Shown piece by piece: positions 36,362 to 44,661 of a stretch of DNA of 64,000 bases (its first letter is position 1; every line of letters begins with the position of its first letter). The translations under genes and the position numbers were made by a program. Source of the DNA: Bacillota bacterium (GTDB lineage Bacteria > Bacillota > Clostridia > Acetivibrionales > DSM-1351); the NCBI GenBank assembly GCA_023400235.1, contig JAEXFI010000045.1, positions 186,001 through 250,000 of the forward strand, in the 5' to 3' direction. Below the pieces are notes generated by a model. That model searched no databases, was not told the origin of the DNA, and worked only from the letters and a program-made list of their open reading frames with translations.

Positions 36362-37003
36362 TTATTTGGATTGCTTTCTGCTTTTTATCCAGGTTATAAC
36401 AACCGGCAGCAGAGATATAGCTACAATGGCAAGTATGACCAGTGTAAAATTTTCGCTTACGGCCGGTATGTTTCCAAAAAAGTAACCAGCCGTAATGCAT
36501 ATGCCCACCCAGGAAACCCCGCCTACTATATTGTAGAGAATGAACTTTCCGTAACTCATGCTGCCCATGCCTGCAACAAAAGGAGCAAAGGTTCTGATAA
36601 CGGGAATAAACCTCGCCATTATTACGGTTTTGCCTCCGTGCCTGGCGTAGAATTCATGTGCTTTGTCCAAATGCTTTACATTAAGAAATTTAACATTTTT
36701 CTTTTTAAAGACCTTTGGTCCGAGAAACTTGCCAATATGGTAATTTACCGTATCCCCAATAATGGCCGCTGCAATCAGCACTGCTGCAATCAGCCATATA
36801 TTCATGGCTCCAGAGGCAGATAGCGCTCCCACCACAAATATAAGGGAATCTCCCGGCAGAAACGGTGCCATGAACAGACCTGTTTCACAAAATATAATTA
36901 AAAACAAAATAACATATGTGAAACCTCCGAATTTTTGAATCAGCTCTGTCAGATGATTGTCCAGATTAATTATAATATCAATCAGGGTATAAATTATGTC
37001 CAT
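36362..37003 (-). CDS. DedA-family membrane protein
   Basis: This 213-residue protein is a DedA/SNARE-associated membrane protein, a family of lipid-linked flippases or transporters. The central motif is FxxRFIPVIRTFAPFVAGMGSMSY, preceded by ETGLFMAPFLPGDSLIF and with four to six hydrophobic segments. It lies upstream of terC on the same strand with only the riboswitch between, so read-through from dedA into terC would be controlled by that riboswitch. Confidence 0.9.
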   Translation of the reverse strand: MDIIYTLIDIIINLDNHLTELIQKFGGFTYVILFLIIFCETGLFMAPFLPGDSLIFVVGALSASGAMNIWLIAAVLIAAAIIGDTVNYHIGKFLGPKVFKKKNVKFLNVKHLDKAHEFYARHGGKTVIMARFIPVIRTFAPFVAGMGSMSYGKFILYNIVGGVSWVGICITAGYFFGNIPAVSENFTLVILAIVAISLLPVVITWIKSRKQSK

Positions 37004-37285
37004 TAATCCTCCGTATAATTAATATATCCTGTGCATTTTCTTTTACTAACAGTATTATTACCAGATTTATTCATTATCAAGAATAATCTAAGATATGTCT
37101 TTAAGATTTCTCAAGAGAAGCTGTTTTCACGACGTATGAACATTGTAATATGACATGTATGTCTTTGTCAATTGGTTGAAATGTTAATTATATGTTAACT
37201 GGAAGTATAAAATTTCATATTTTTAAAGAAATTGTTGGTCATATTATTTTCACTTAATCAAATAATAGCATTGAGGTGATTTAAA

Positions 37286-37894
37286 TTGAAAAGGTTATTC
37301 ATTTTAACAGCATTGATTTTCAGCTTGTTGACTGTCGGGGTTTTTGCAAGATCTTATACTTGTAAGCAGGGTGATACCCTATCAGGTATTGCGGCAAAAT
37401 ATGATACAACCATAAGCAAATTGAAAGCCTGCAATCCCCAGTTGAAAAATTCTTCTGCAATCAAGCCCGGGCAAAAGCTGACACTCCCCGACAAGGGCAG
37501 CATAAGCGATTATGAAAAGGAAGTGGCGCGGCTTGTTAATGTTGAAAGGTCTAAAAGAGGACTTCAGACCCTCACATTAAACGCTCAGATATGCAAGGTT
37601 GCAAGGATAAAAAGCCAGGATATGATAAACAAGAGATACTTTTCCCATACTTCTCCCACTTACGGGTCACCGTTTAAAATGATGGAGAGCTTTGGTATCA
37701 GGTTCTCTGCCGCCGGTGAAAATATCGCCTATGGACAGAGGACTCCGGCAGAGGTTATGCAGGGCTGGATGAATTCGCCGGGTCACAGGGCCAACATACT
37801 CAGCGCCACCTACACAAACATAGGCGTAGGCCTTGCAAAATCCGGAACAGGGGTTAAATACTGGACTCAGATGTTCACAAAACCTTTAAAGTAA
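37286..37894 (+). CDS. Secreted LysM + CAP-domain protein (YkwD-like)
   Basis: A TTG start at 37286 follows GAGGTGA. The 202-residue product has a signal peptide (1-21), one LysM domain (about 23-68; YTCKQGDTLSGIAAKYDTT), which binds peptidoglycan, and a CAP/SCP-like domain (about 76-200) with the family motifs FSHTSP, GENIAYG, GWMNSPGHRANIL and IGVGLA. Its biochemical function is unknown; such proteins are common on clostridial walls and spores. Confidence 0.9.
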   Translation: MKRLFILTALIFSLLTVGVFARSYTCKQGDTLSGIAAKYDTTISKLKACNPQLKNSSAIKPGQKLTLPDKGSISDYEKEVARLVNVERSKRGLQTLTLNAQICKVARIKSQDMINKRYFSHTSPTYGSPFKMMESFGIRFSAAGENIAYGQRTPAEVMQGWMNSPGHRANILSATYTNIGVGLAKSGTGVKYWTQMFTKPLK

Positions 37895-37937
37895 TAATCA
37901 TTAATGTAATAACAAGTCAGTACAAAAGTGTATTAAA

Positions 37938-38000
37938 AAATAAAGGGCTGGCTCATAATAATGCTGTTTTGACATTATTATTAAGTCAGCCCTTTATTTT
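37938..38000. terminator. Bidirectional terminator between convergent genes
   Basis: aaataaagggctg (37938-37950) and its exact complement (37987-37999) form a 13-bp stem extended by inner pairs (cataataatg/cattattat), with A/T tracts on both sides. It separates the LysM-CAP gene from the feo operon. Confidence 0.8.
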
Positions 38001-38001
38001 T

Positions 38002-38148
38002 CTATTTTCCTGAAGCTCCGCAGCTTTCAGCTTTTTCACAGCCGGAACAGCCACAGCAGCTGCTCCCCTTCTTCTGATTCTTAACTATTTTTCTTATGGC
38101 AAAAAACAAAACTACACATACTGCACCAACTAAAATAAAATCAATCAT
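38002..38148 (-). CDS. FeoB-associated Cys-rich small membrane protein
   Basis: This 48-residue frame begins with AGGAGG 8 nt upstream and 12 bp after the feoB stop. It has one N-terminal transmembrane helix (MIDFILVGAVCVVLFFAI), a basic stretch and a cysteine cluster (SSCCGCSGCEKAESC). Small proteins of this design commonly follow feoB in Firmicutes and are thought to assist iron uptake, perhaps by metal binding. Confidence 0.9.
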   Translation of the reverse strand: MIDFILVGAVCVVLFFAIRKIVKNQKKGSSCCGCSGCEKAESCGASGK

Positions 38149-38160
38149 AAACAACGCCTC

Positions 38161-40329
38161 CTAACGGGAAATCTCAGCGTATTTCTTGTTGTTTCTAAAT
38201 TTTCCGGCTATTCCTATAACAAGAGCTACAGCAATCAATGCACCAAATACGATTAAAACAATATCTCCATTTATGACCGCATTTTCTGATGAGGATTCCA
38301 TAAGTGATATATCCAGAACCTTAGGCTCAACCGCCGAAGTTCCCCTGAATATAAAGCTTCCAACAGTATTAACTAAAAACGCACAGATATAGGCAAAGCC
38401 GGTTTGATAGGCTACTGCAAACATTGTTGACCTCCAGCTGCCAAATTCCTTCTTCATTGAGCCTATGGCAGCAAAGCAAGGTGCGGCAAACAGGGTAAAC
38501 ATCATAAACGCAAAGGCTGAAACCTGTGTAAAGGCTATGGGCACAACCGAGCCTACGGAAGCAAAGGTGGCTACAACAACCTCTTTGGCAACAAGTCCTG
38601 TGAGGGATGCTACAACCGGTGCCCAGCTGTCACCGAAGCCCAGTGGTATGAATACCCAGCGCACTGCATGACCGATGGTGGCAAGCATGCTTTCATCGAT
38701 TCTGTCAGTGCCAACATAGCTAAGTGTAAAGCTGAAGTTCTGCATGATCCAAAGTGCGGTACACGCAACAAATATAACAGTTCCTGCTTTTTTTACAAAG
38801 GATTTGGCCTTTTCCCACATATGAATTGCCACACCCTTAAATCTTGGAAGCTTGTAGTTGGGCAATTCCATAACGAAGGGGGCAGGTTCTCCTGAAAATC
38901 TTTTTGTTTTCTTAAGAATTATTCCTGAAACAATTACCATGGATATTGAAATCATGTAAATGGAAGGCCCTACCCAGGAATCTCCCGGAAACATCATTGC
39001 AATAAACATTGCGAATACTGGCAGCTTGGCACCACATGGTATGAACGGTGTAAGCATAATGGTCATTTTCCTGTCTTTTTCATTTTCAATGGTTCTGCTC
39101 GCCATAATTCCAGGGATGGAACAACCAGTTCCAATAAGCATTGGAATAAAGGATTTTCCTGAAAGTCCAAACTTTCTGAAGATTCTGTCCATAATAAAAG
39201 CAACTCTGGCCATGTATCCGCTGTCTTCCAGCAAAGACAGGAACAGGAACAAAATCATCAACTGAGGCACATAAATAAATATTGCCGAAATACTGCCTAC
39301 GATACCATTTACAATTAGATCCAGAACCCATTCTGAAGCCCCCAGGCTTGTAAGCCCTGACTCAACGCCGCCCTGAATCCAGCCGAAAAAGCTTTCTACC
39401 CATCCTATGGTCATATCACCCACGGATGTAATGGAAATATAGTATATAACCCATAGAATACCAAAGAATATGGGCAATGCCAGCCATCTATTTGTAACTA
39501 TCCTGTCAATTCTATCGGAGGTGGTCATACCCCTGTTGCTCTTTTTATAGCTCTTTTGAATTACGGTACTTATATAGTTGTATCTCTCATTGGTAATTAT
39601 GCTTTCGGAATCATCATCCAGCTTTTCTTCACAGTTCCTGATGATGCCTTCAAGCTCAGCAGCCAAGCCATCGTTAAGCTTTAGCTTCTCCCTCACCTTT
39701 TCATCTCTTTCAAAAAGCTTTACAGAATACCAGTTAAGCTCTGAAATATCAGTTATCTGTGATTGAACCAGTTCTCCGATTGTGCCTACTGCAGCTTCCA
39801 CTTCCTTGTCAAATTTGTGCTGGACAACAGTCTTCTTGCCGCTTTTGGCGATTTCCAGGGCTTTCCCTATTAAATCCCTGAGACCTGTGCCCTTAACTGC
39901 GGAAGTTTCAACGACCATGCAGCCCAATTCCTTTGAAAGCTGAGCTGTATTGATTTTGTCACCATTTTTTTCAACTACATCCATCATATTTAATGCAACA
40001 ATTGTAGGAATTCCGATTTCAACTATTTGTGTAGTTAAATAAAGATTTCTCTCAATATTTGAAGCATCAACTATATTAATTATGGCATCAGGTTTTTCAT
40101 CCAGAAGATAGTTTCTGGTGATGACCTCTTCAAGGGTATATGGTGAAAGGGAATAAATACCGGGAAGATCCATTATTATTACTTCCTTGTTTCCCTTTAG
40201 CTTGCCCTCTTTTTTTTCCACAGTAACACCGGGCCAATTTCCCACATACTGTGAGCTGCCTGTCAATTCATTAAACATTGTAGTTTTTCCGCAGTTCGGA
40301 TTTCCTGCAAGAGCTATTTTAATTGCCAT
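38161..40329 (-). CDS. feoB: Ferrous iron transporter FeoB
   Basis: FeoB imports Fe2+ across the membrane. Start 40329 (MAIKIALAGNPNCGKTT) has GGGGGA 8 nt upstream; an ATG at 40344 is less well placed. The 722-residue product has the N-terminal G domain (G1 GNPNCGKTT, G3 DLPG, G4 NMMD), a helical spacer and the membrane domain with paired Gate motifs (IGTGCSIPGIMASRTI and the later APCFAAIGSMKKEFGSW). It is the third gene of a feoA-feoA-feoB-small protein operon, with a DtxR-like palindrome (40350-40365) just before it. Confidence 0.96.
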   Translation of the reverse strand: MAIKIALAGNPNCGKTTMFNELTGSSQYVGNWPGVTVEKKEGKLKGNKEVIIMDLPGIYSLSPYTLEEVITRNYLLDEKPDAIINIVDASNIERNLYLTTQIVEIGIPTIVALNMMDVVEKNGDKINTAQLSKELGCMVVETSAVKGTGLRDLIGKALEIAKSGKKTVVQHKFDKEVEAAVGTIGELVQSQITDISELNWYSVKLFERDEKVREKLKLNDGLAAELEGIIRNCEEKLDDDSESIITNERYNYISTVIQKSYKKSNRGMTTSDRIDRIVTNRWLALPIFFGILWVIYYISITSVGDMTIGWVESFFGWIQGGVESGLTSLGASEWVLDLIVNGIVGSISAIFIYVPQLMILFLFLSLLEDSGYMARVAFIMDRIFRKFGLSGKSFIPMLIGTGCSIPGIMASRTIENEKDRKMTIMLTPFIPCGAKLPVFAMFIAMMFPGDSWVGPSIYMISISMVIVSGIILKKTKRFSGEPAPFVMELPNYKLPRFKGVAIHMWEKAKSFVKKAGTVIFVACTALWIMQNFSFTLSYVGTDRIDESMLATIGHAVRWVFIPLGFGDSWAPVVASLTGLVAKEVVVATFASVGSVVPIAFTQVSAFAFMMFTLFAAPCFAAIGSMKKEFGSWRSTMFAVAYQTGFAYICAFLVNTVGSFIFRGTSAVEPKVLDISLMESSSENAVINGDIVLIVFGALIAVALVIGIAGKFRNNKKYAEISR

Positions 40330-40349
40330 TGTTTGTTCCCCCATCTCTT

Positions 40350-40365
40350 GTTAGCCTAAGCTAAC
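40350..40365. promoter_or_regulatory. DtxR-like palindrome before feoB
   Basis: gttagcctaagctaac is a near-perfect palindrome matching the TTAG...CTAA arms seen in the main operator region upstream of feoA. Confidence 0.55.
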
Positions 40366-40390
40366 TTAAGCTTAAAAATATTAAATCCGG

Positions 40391-40612
40391 TTACTCCACT
40401 ATAATTTTTTCAGCATCGGCTTTCCTTAAGGACAGTTCATAGCCTCTAACGGTAATTTCAATGGGATCACCCAGGGGCGCGACCTTCTTGACAACCAAGG
40501 TTGAACCCTTAGTAATTCCCATGTCCATTATACGCCTTTTGGTGGCCCCTTCTCCCTCAAGCTTGACAACCGTCACACTTTCACCAGTATTTACGGTTTT
40601 AAGAGTTTTCAT
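40391..40612 (-). CDS. feoA: FeoA-family protein (second copy)
   Basis: This 73-residue SH3-like protein has the FeoA pattern VKLEGEGATKRRIMDMGITKGSTLVV and ends ELSLRKADAEKIIVE. FeoA binds FeoB and modulates its activity. Start 40612 is chosen by homology and a GGAA 8 nt upstream; ATGs at 40624 and 40642 are alternatives. Its 5' leader contains a structured element also found before the aminotransferase gene at 47683. Confidence 0.88.
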   Translation of the reverse strand: MKTLKTVNTGESVTVVKLEGEGATKRRIMDMGITKGSTLVVKKVAPLGDPIEITVRGYELSLRKADAEKIIVE

Positions 40613-40622
40613 ATTTATTTCC

Positions 40623-40685
40623 ATGCCCCCAATCATGCACAAACCCCATGAAAGTTACGGCATGGAATCAGTGCCACATTTTTAT
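40623..40685 (-). promoter_or_regulatory. Structured leader element, copy A (candidate translational switch)
   Basis: On the minus strand a 9-bp stem GAUUCCAUG/CAUGGGGUU (40669-40661 with 40650-40642) carries the loop CCGUAACUUU, enclosed by GCAC/GUGC (40674-40671 with 40640-40637). The AUGCC at the stem-loop border (40663-40659) can pair with GGCAU in the ribosome-binding region (40627-40623). A near-identical copy lies at 47694-47757. The class is unknown to me. Confidence 0.55.
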
Positions 40686-40719
40686 ATGTTTCAAATTTTC
40701 TTTTACTTTTAACCTTTGA

Positions 40720-40929
40720 TCAAATGACAATTCTGCTTGCCATAGTTTTATCCAGTGCCACTCTGGAGTTTTTAACGCTGAGAATCATATTTCCTCCCAG
40801 TTCAGAAACCACGGTAACACTTCCTCCTACAACAAAACCAAGGCTTTCAAGAAACCTTTTCGTATCATCCTTGCCAACTATTTTTTTAATATAGTTTTCT
40901 TCTCCTGCTTTTGCAAATGTAAGCGGCAT
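40720..40929 (-). CDS. feoA: FeoA-family protein (first copy)
   Basis: This 69-residue FeoA homologue (SLGFVVGGSVTVVSELGGNMILSVKNSRVALDKTMASRIVI) heads the iron operon, with AGGGGG before the ATG. Two FeoA proteins in one operon are common in Clostridia. Expression is expected to be repressed by iron through the palindromes upstream and the divergent DtxR-family regulator. Confidence 0.9.
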   Translation of the reverse strand: MPLTFAKAGEENYIKKIVGKDDTKRFLESLGFVVGGSVTVVSELGGNMILSVKNSRVALDKTMASRIVI

Positions 40930-40990
40930 ATTTACGACCCCCTTAATTTCAACAGCCTTATTTCGGCTGCATTATGTATGCATTCACTGA

Positions 40991-41100
40991 GTTAGAATTA
41001 ACTAACTTTTTAATAATAAATTTAGTCAGCCTTAGCTAACTTAAAAAGCAAAATACAGTTAGCTTTTGCTAACTTTCATTATTAGTTTACTATAGCTAAC
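40991..41100. promoter_or_regulatory. Array of DtxR-type operators between feoA and the regulator gene
   Basis: Four palindromes share TTAG...CTAA arms: gttagaattaactaac (40991-41006), ttagtcagccttagctaa (41022-41039), gttagcttttgctaac (41058-41073) and ttagtttactatagctaa (41082-41099). They resemble the DtxR/IdeR box and lie between the feo operon and a DtxR-family gene. The remaining parts of 40930-41246 hold no gene. Confidence 0.7.
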
Positions 41101-41246
41101 AGGTCATGTCAATATATATTTTGCCAGTAAATGATAATAAATCCTTGTGTTTATTGTACCTTATTGTGCTATTTATTCAGATGTTGATAATTCTATTTAC
41201 ATATACTATAATTAATTGATATATAATTCCAATCAGGAGGCTGGCA

Positions 41247-41612
41247 ATGATTCACGAATCAGGAGAAGATTATTTGGAGACTATTCTATTGCTTCATAAA
41301 GAAACAGGTTCTGTCCGCTCCATAGACGTAGCAAGGAAGCTGGGATATACAAAAGCCAGTATCAGCCGTGCCATGAGTATTTTAAAAAGATCGGAGTATA
41401 TAGTCATTGATGATGAGGGACAGATTATTTTGACTGAAAAAGGCTTGCACAAGGCGAAAGATGTGTATGAACGCCACCAGTTGATAACCTCCTATCTGGT
41501 CAGCGCTCTTGGAGTCTCAATGGAAACTGCTTCCGAGGATGCTTGCAGAATTGAGCATGTTATAAGTGAAGAAAGCTTTGAAAAAATCAAAAAATATGTA
41601 AACAGCCTGTAA
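41247..41612 (+). CDS. DtxR/MntR-family metal-dependent regulator
   Basis: This 121-residue protein has the DtxR-type winged helix (about 1-60; EDYLETILLLHKETGSVRSIDVARKLGYTKASISRAM) and the metal-binding dimerisation domain (about 62-121; RHQLITSYLVSALGV..ASEDACRIEHVIS). It lacks the C-terminal SH3-like FeoA domain of long DtxR proteins, as MntR does. The divergent feo operon and the palindromes between them indicate it represses iron uptake when Fe2+ is plentiful. AGGAGG lies before the ATG. Confidence 0.9.
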   Translation: MIHESGEDYLETILLLHKETGSVRSIDVARKLGYTKASISRAMSILKRSEYIVIDDEGQIILTEKGLHKAKDVYERHQLITSYLVSALGVSMETASEDACRIEHVISEESFEKIKKYVNSL

Positions 41613-41624
41613 AGGCTGTTTTTT
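41601..41624 (+). terminator. Terminator overlapping the regulator's stop codon
   Basis: aacagcc (41601-41607) pairs with ggctgtt (41614-41620) and is followed by a T run. The stop codon at 41610-41612 is within the loop. Confidence 0.75.
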
Positions 41625-41713
41625 GTATAGTCAAGCATTTAAGATGTGTCTGTATTCCTGTTTAAAATCAAGTACGACAATCCTTTCAATTATAACAATA
41701 ATTAACTGTCATA

Positions 41714-42352
41714 TCATACGGAATCAGATGGCTTTTTTCTTGCCTTCCTGACTTTGTATATGATAAAGCCTATGGCTATGATGCAAACGAGTGCAGCTAG
41801 TGACGCCAGGTTGAATATGGAAAGGAACCTTTTGACTCCATCTATGTTGTTGCCTATGATTCGTCCGATAAAAAGATAAATGATTTGCTGCAGGAATATG
41901 GATAGAATGATATAGGTAAAGTATATTCTCTTCTTTACTTTGAATACGCCTGAAAAAAGTACCATTATGGAGCTTGTTCCAGGAATGAACTTACTGAGTA
42001 TCAAACCGTACCTTCCATATTTATGAAAGACCTTTTCAGATCTCTTTATATGTTTTTGATCAATGTACTTCAAGACAATTTTATACCGAAGTACCTCATC
42101 CCCTTTTTTATAGCCAAACCAGTATACCAATACCGAGCCCACAAGACTTCCGAAAACAGAAACCAAGAGTATGGGCAAAAAGTGAAAATGTGCTCCCACC
42201 GTGGTAACATAGCCCTCAAATATTATTATTACATCAGATGGATATGGAGGGAATACCAGTTGTAATACTCCTGACAAAAAGAAGAAAATGTATGTAACTA
42301 CAGGATTACCGTTGACTATGCTGTGAATAGAATTAAGAATAAAATCCTCCAT
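41714..42352 (-). CDS. DedA-family membrane protein (second)
   Basis: This 212-residue protein shows the DedA pattern: FPPYPSDVIIIFEGY near residue 35, a membrane helix GSLVGSVLVYWFGYKKG, the motif KYGRYGLILSKFIPGTSSIMVLFSGVFKV and further hydrophobic helices. It is more distant from the copy at 36362 than two recent duplicates would be. It is the only gene of its unit. Confidence 0.82.
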   Translation of the reverse strand: MEDFILNSIHSIVNGNPVVTYIFFFLSGVLQLVFPPYPSDVIIIFEGYVTTVGAHFHFLPILLVSVFGSLVGSVLVYWFGYKKGDEVLRYKIVLKYIDQKHIKRSEKVFHKYGRYGLILSKFIPGTSSIMVLFSGVFKVKKRIYFTYIILSIFLQQIIYLFIGRIIGNNIDGVKRFLSIFNLASLAALVCIIAIGFIIYKVRKARKKPSDSV

Positions 42353-42423
42353 TTATATATTTTACCTTCTTCCTTTGTTTTTTTACTGCATTCTATTATA
42401 CCCTGTTTAAATATAAATGTCTG

Positions 42424-42458
42424 AAAAAACAGCCCATTTCTTTGTTAGAAACGGGCTG
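42424..42458 (-). terminator. Terminator of the beta-lactamase-like gene
   Basis: cagcccatttct (42430-42441) and agaaacgggctg (42447-42458) form a stem with one A-C mismatch, followed leftwards by six T residues. Confidence 0.8.
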
Positions 42459-42475
42459 CAGTCGGTACAGTGCTG

Positions 42476-43591
42476 TTATTGTGCCTGTACAGGCGTATTC
42501 GCTGCATAGGCTTCCTGAAATTCATATATTTTTTTAGATAGCTCCGCAATATTATTGCAGGCTGTTCCAAAATCAACATTGTCGGTCATGACTGAAAGCA
42601 CATATGGGTGCTTTGCAAAGACAATGCCCACGTCATTTGCTGTTTTGGTCTGATTTCCTATTTTATGAGCAACCTTTACCTCCTGAGGAAGCTTGGCATT
42701 TATACGGTCGCTCCAGTCGGTATTTTCCAGGTTGTTTATCAGCTCACCATAAACAGCTTCATTTTTAAGATAATGTATATACAGGTCTTTGGCTACAAGT
42801 GCCATATCATAGGGACAGGAGCGGTGGGTCTTTCCGTAATAGACCTTGCCACCCAGGTCCACAAGATACTGGCGGACATTTTCTATGCCTACCCTGCGTA
42901 TTATCATATTGACGCCGCAGTTATCACTCTTTCTTATGGAAAGCTCTGAGGTTTTTTGTACAGTATATTCTGTGCCATATGCAGAGGATTGAATAATTCC
43001 TGTGCCCGGCTCCATATCTTCCTGCTTGTAAACAAGCTTTTCATCAAGTGTAACCTTTCCTGCCTCGATGTCCTTAAAAAGCTGCATATTTATGGGAAGC
43101 TTTGAAGTACTTGCGGCTATATATTCTATCTGATCGTTAACATTAACCATTTCACCTGTTGCCAGATCTATATAGGTGACACCGTATTTCCCTGAAAGCT
43201 TTTTAGTATAGTCAGTTATCAGCTTTTTCAGTTCTTCCGTCTTACCGCTTTTTTCAACGGTTCCAAACAACGGCAGGTAACCGTGCTGCGCTGTAGTGAC
43301 ACCCTTTGTATCAGTTTGGGAACCCGGAACCTTTCCTGTAGTGTCAGAGGGTGATTGTGTGGAATCCCCTGAAGCAGTATTCCCCGAGTTGGTATTTGCG
43401 GATGAAGATCCTGCGGAACCGCCGGAAGACAGTGACGCCTTACCAGGGTTACTGGCTCCTGTAATACTTCCATTGTTTAAAAGCAGGTATGCTGCCATAA
43501 CTATTGCTATCATACCCAGTAAGGATATGGCTGTAACAAGCGCACGTCTTCTCCTGTATATCTTCTGGTTTTTAAAATGATACTTGGACAT
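42476..43591 (-). CDS. Membrane-anchored class A beta-lactamase-like serine hydrolase
   Basis: Start 43591 (MSKYHFKNQK) follows AGGAGG at 4 nt; the ATG at 43654 is not so placed. The 371-residue product has a basic N-terminus, one transmembrane anchor (about 20-40), a Ser/Gly/Thr-rich linker (about 45-100) and a beta-lactamase class A-type domain with SxxK in ASTSKLP, SDN in KSDNCG and a KIG (for KTG) triad in AHKIGNQ. Many such clostridial proteins are transpeptidase-like or lactam-hydrolysing; activity on antibiotics cannot be inferred. Confidence 0.85.
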   Translation of the reverse strand: MSKYHFKNQKIYRRRRALVTAISLLGMIAIVMAAYLLLNNGSITGASNPGKASLSSGGSAGSSSANTNSGNTASGDSTQSPSDTTGKVPGSQTDTKGVTTAQHGYLPLFGTVEKSGKTEELKKLITDYTKKLSGKYGVTYIDLATGEMVNVNDQIEYIAASTSKLPINMQLFKDIEAGKVTLDEKLVYKQEDMEPGTGIIQSSAYGTEYTVQKTSELSIRKSDNCGVNMIIRRVGIENVRQYLVDLGGKVYYGKTHRSCPYDMALVAKDLYIHYLKNEAVYGELINNLENTDWSDRINAKLPQEVKVAHKIGNQTKTANDVGIVFAKHPYVLSVMTDNVDFGTACNNIAELSKKIYEFQEAYAANTPVQAQ

Positions 43592-43759
43592 TTGGCCTCC
43601 TAATGTATAACACGCTGTCTGAAATGATATTAAAACAGCATCTAATTTTACCACTAATGATAGTACAGATTCAAATAAATTTTTATTAATATTTTATTAT
43701 TTTATTAAGGCCCCACATGACAGTATTGCCACTTTTAGCCAACAACCATAGCCCTTTCG

Positions 43760-44500
43760 TTATTTGTTGTTTTCAAACATAAGCCTGCAATTGTCAGCCC
43801 TGTACTTTGAATAAATATATTCAACTGCCTGCCCGCTCTTTGAAAACAGGGTATTTTGCAGCTTTATGAGCGGTTGTCCTGGTTGCACGCGCAATAGTGG
43901 AGAATCATGGTTATCAGCAAAAATAATTTCCAGGATACTTTTGCTTTTGTCAGGAATTAATGGATATTTTCCCCTGAGAATATCAATAGAGGACCTTCCA
44001 TTTTTCAGCTGAAAGATAATGTCCGGGAAAAGATTCAAGGGTATATAGGATTTGTTCAGGGAGTACACGTCATTGGCCTGATTGTTAATACAGGACAGAT
44101 ATGTAATCACCGCTACAGGCATACTGCTGTTATAATTAAAAATCCTGTTTAAAATTTCCACGGAGGAGCTTTCTATTTCAGAAATATCAATTATATTCTT
44201 TTCAGAGGGTGCCTGACAATCCAGTATGGAGTCGGTAAAGCCCGTATAATTCTTAACATCTATTACGTTCTTGCGTCCATATACAAAAGTACCCTTTCCC
44301 TTTTCCTTATAAAGAAAGCCGCTGTTGGTCAGCTCCGCAATAGCCTGTCTGACTGTGGGCCTGGATATGTCATACATCTGGCAGAGCTCCTGTTCAGAGG
44401 GAATCTGAGTATTAGGCGCATATTCATTGCTTTCAATTTTTTTCACTATCAAGTCTTTTAACTGCAGATACAAGGGTATACTGCTGAACTTGTTTATCAT
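43760..44500 (-). CDS. GntR/HutC-family transcriptional regulator
   Basis: This 246-residue protein has a GntR winged helix (about 8-75; PLYLQLKDLIVKKIESNEYAPNTQIPSEQELCQMYDISRPTVRQAI) and a UTRA effector domain (about 95-240). Its effector is probably a small metabolite such as an amino sugar, sugar phosphate or histidine derivative. No transport or catabolic operon is adjacent, so its target may be itself or distant genes. A 17-bp palindrome lies about 60 bp upstream. Confidence 0.88.
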   Translation of the reverse strand: MINKFSSIPLYLQLKDLIVKKIESNEYAPNTQIPSEQELCQMYDISRPTVRQAIAELTNSGFLYKEKGKGTFVYGRKNVIDVKNYTGFTDSILDCQAPSEKNIIDISEIESSSVEILNRIFNYNSSMPVAVITYLSCINNQANDVYSLNKSYIPLNLFPDIIFQLKNGRSSIDILRGKYPLIPDKSKSILEIIFADNHDSPLLRVQPGQPLIKLQNTLFSKSGQAVEYIYSKYRADNCRLMFENNK

Positions 44501-44563
44501 AGGTGCTCTCCATTCCGGTTTAAGTATTGTTAAACCGCCGCATTCTCTTATGTTTTAGCATAA

Positions 44564-44606
44564 TAATAAAAGATAGGATGTCAATACATCATCCTATCTT
44601 TTATTA
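44564..44606. terminator. Perfect 17-bp hairpin between purB and the GntR gene
   Basis: taataaaagataggatg (44564-44580) and its exact complement (44590-44606) enclose a 9-nt loop. Read leftwards it ends in a T-rich strand and fits as purB terminator, but its place just upstream of a GntR gene also allows an operator role. Confidence 0.65.
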
Positions 44607-44661
44607 TAGCAAACTATTAAAATTAACTTCAATAGTATTACAGGTCTATTTTATATGAAAG

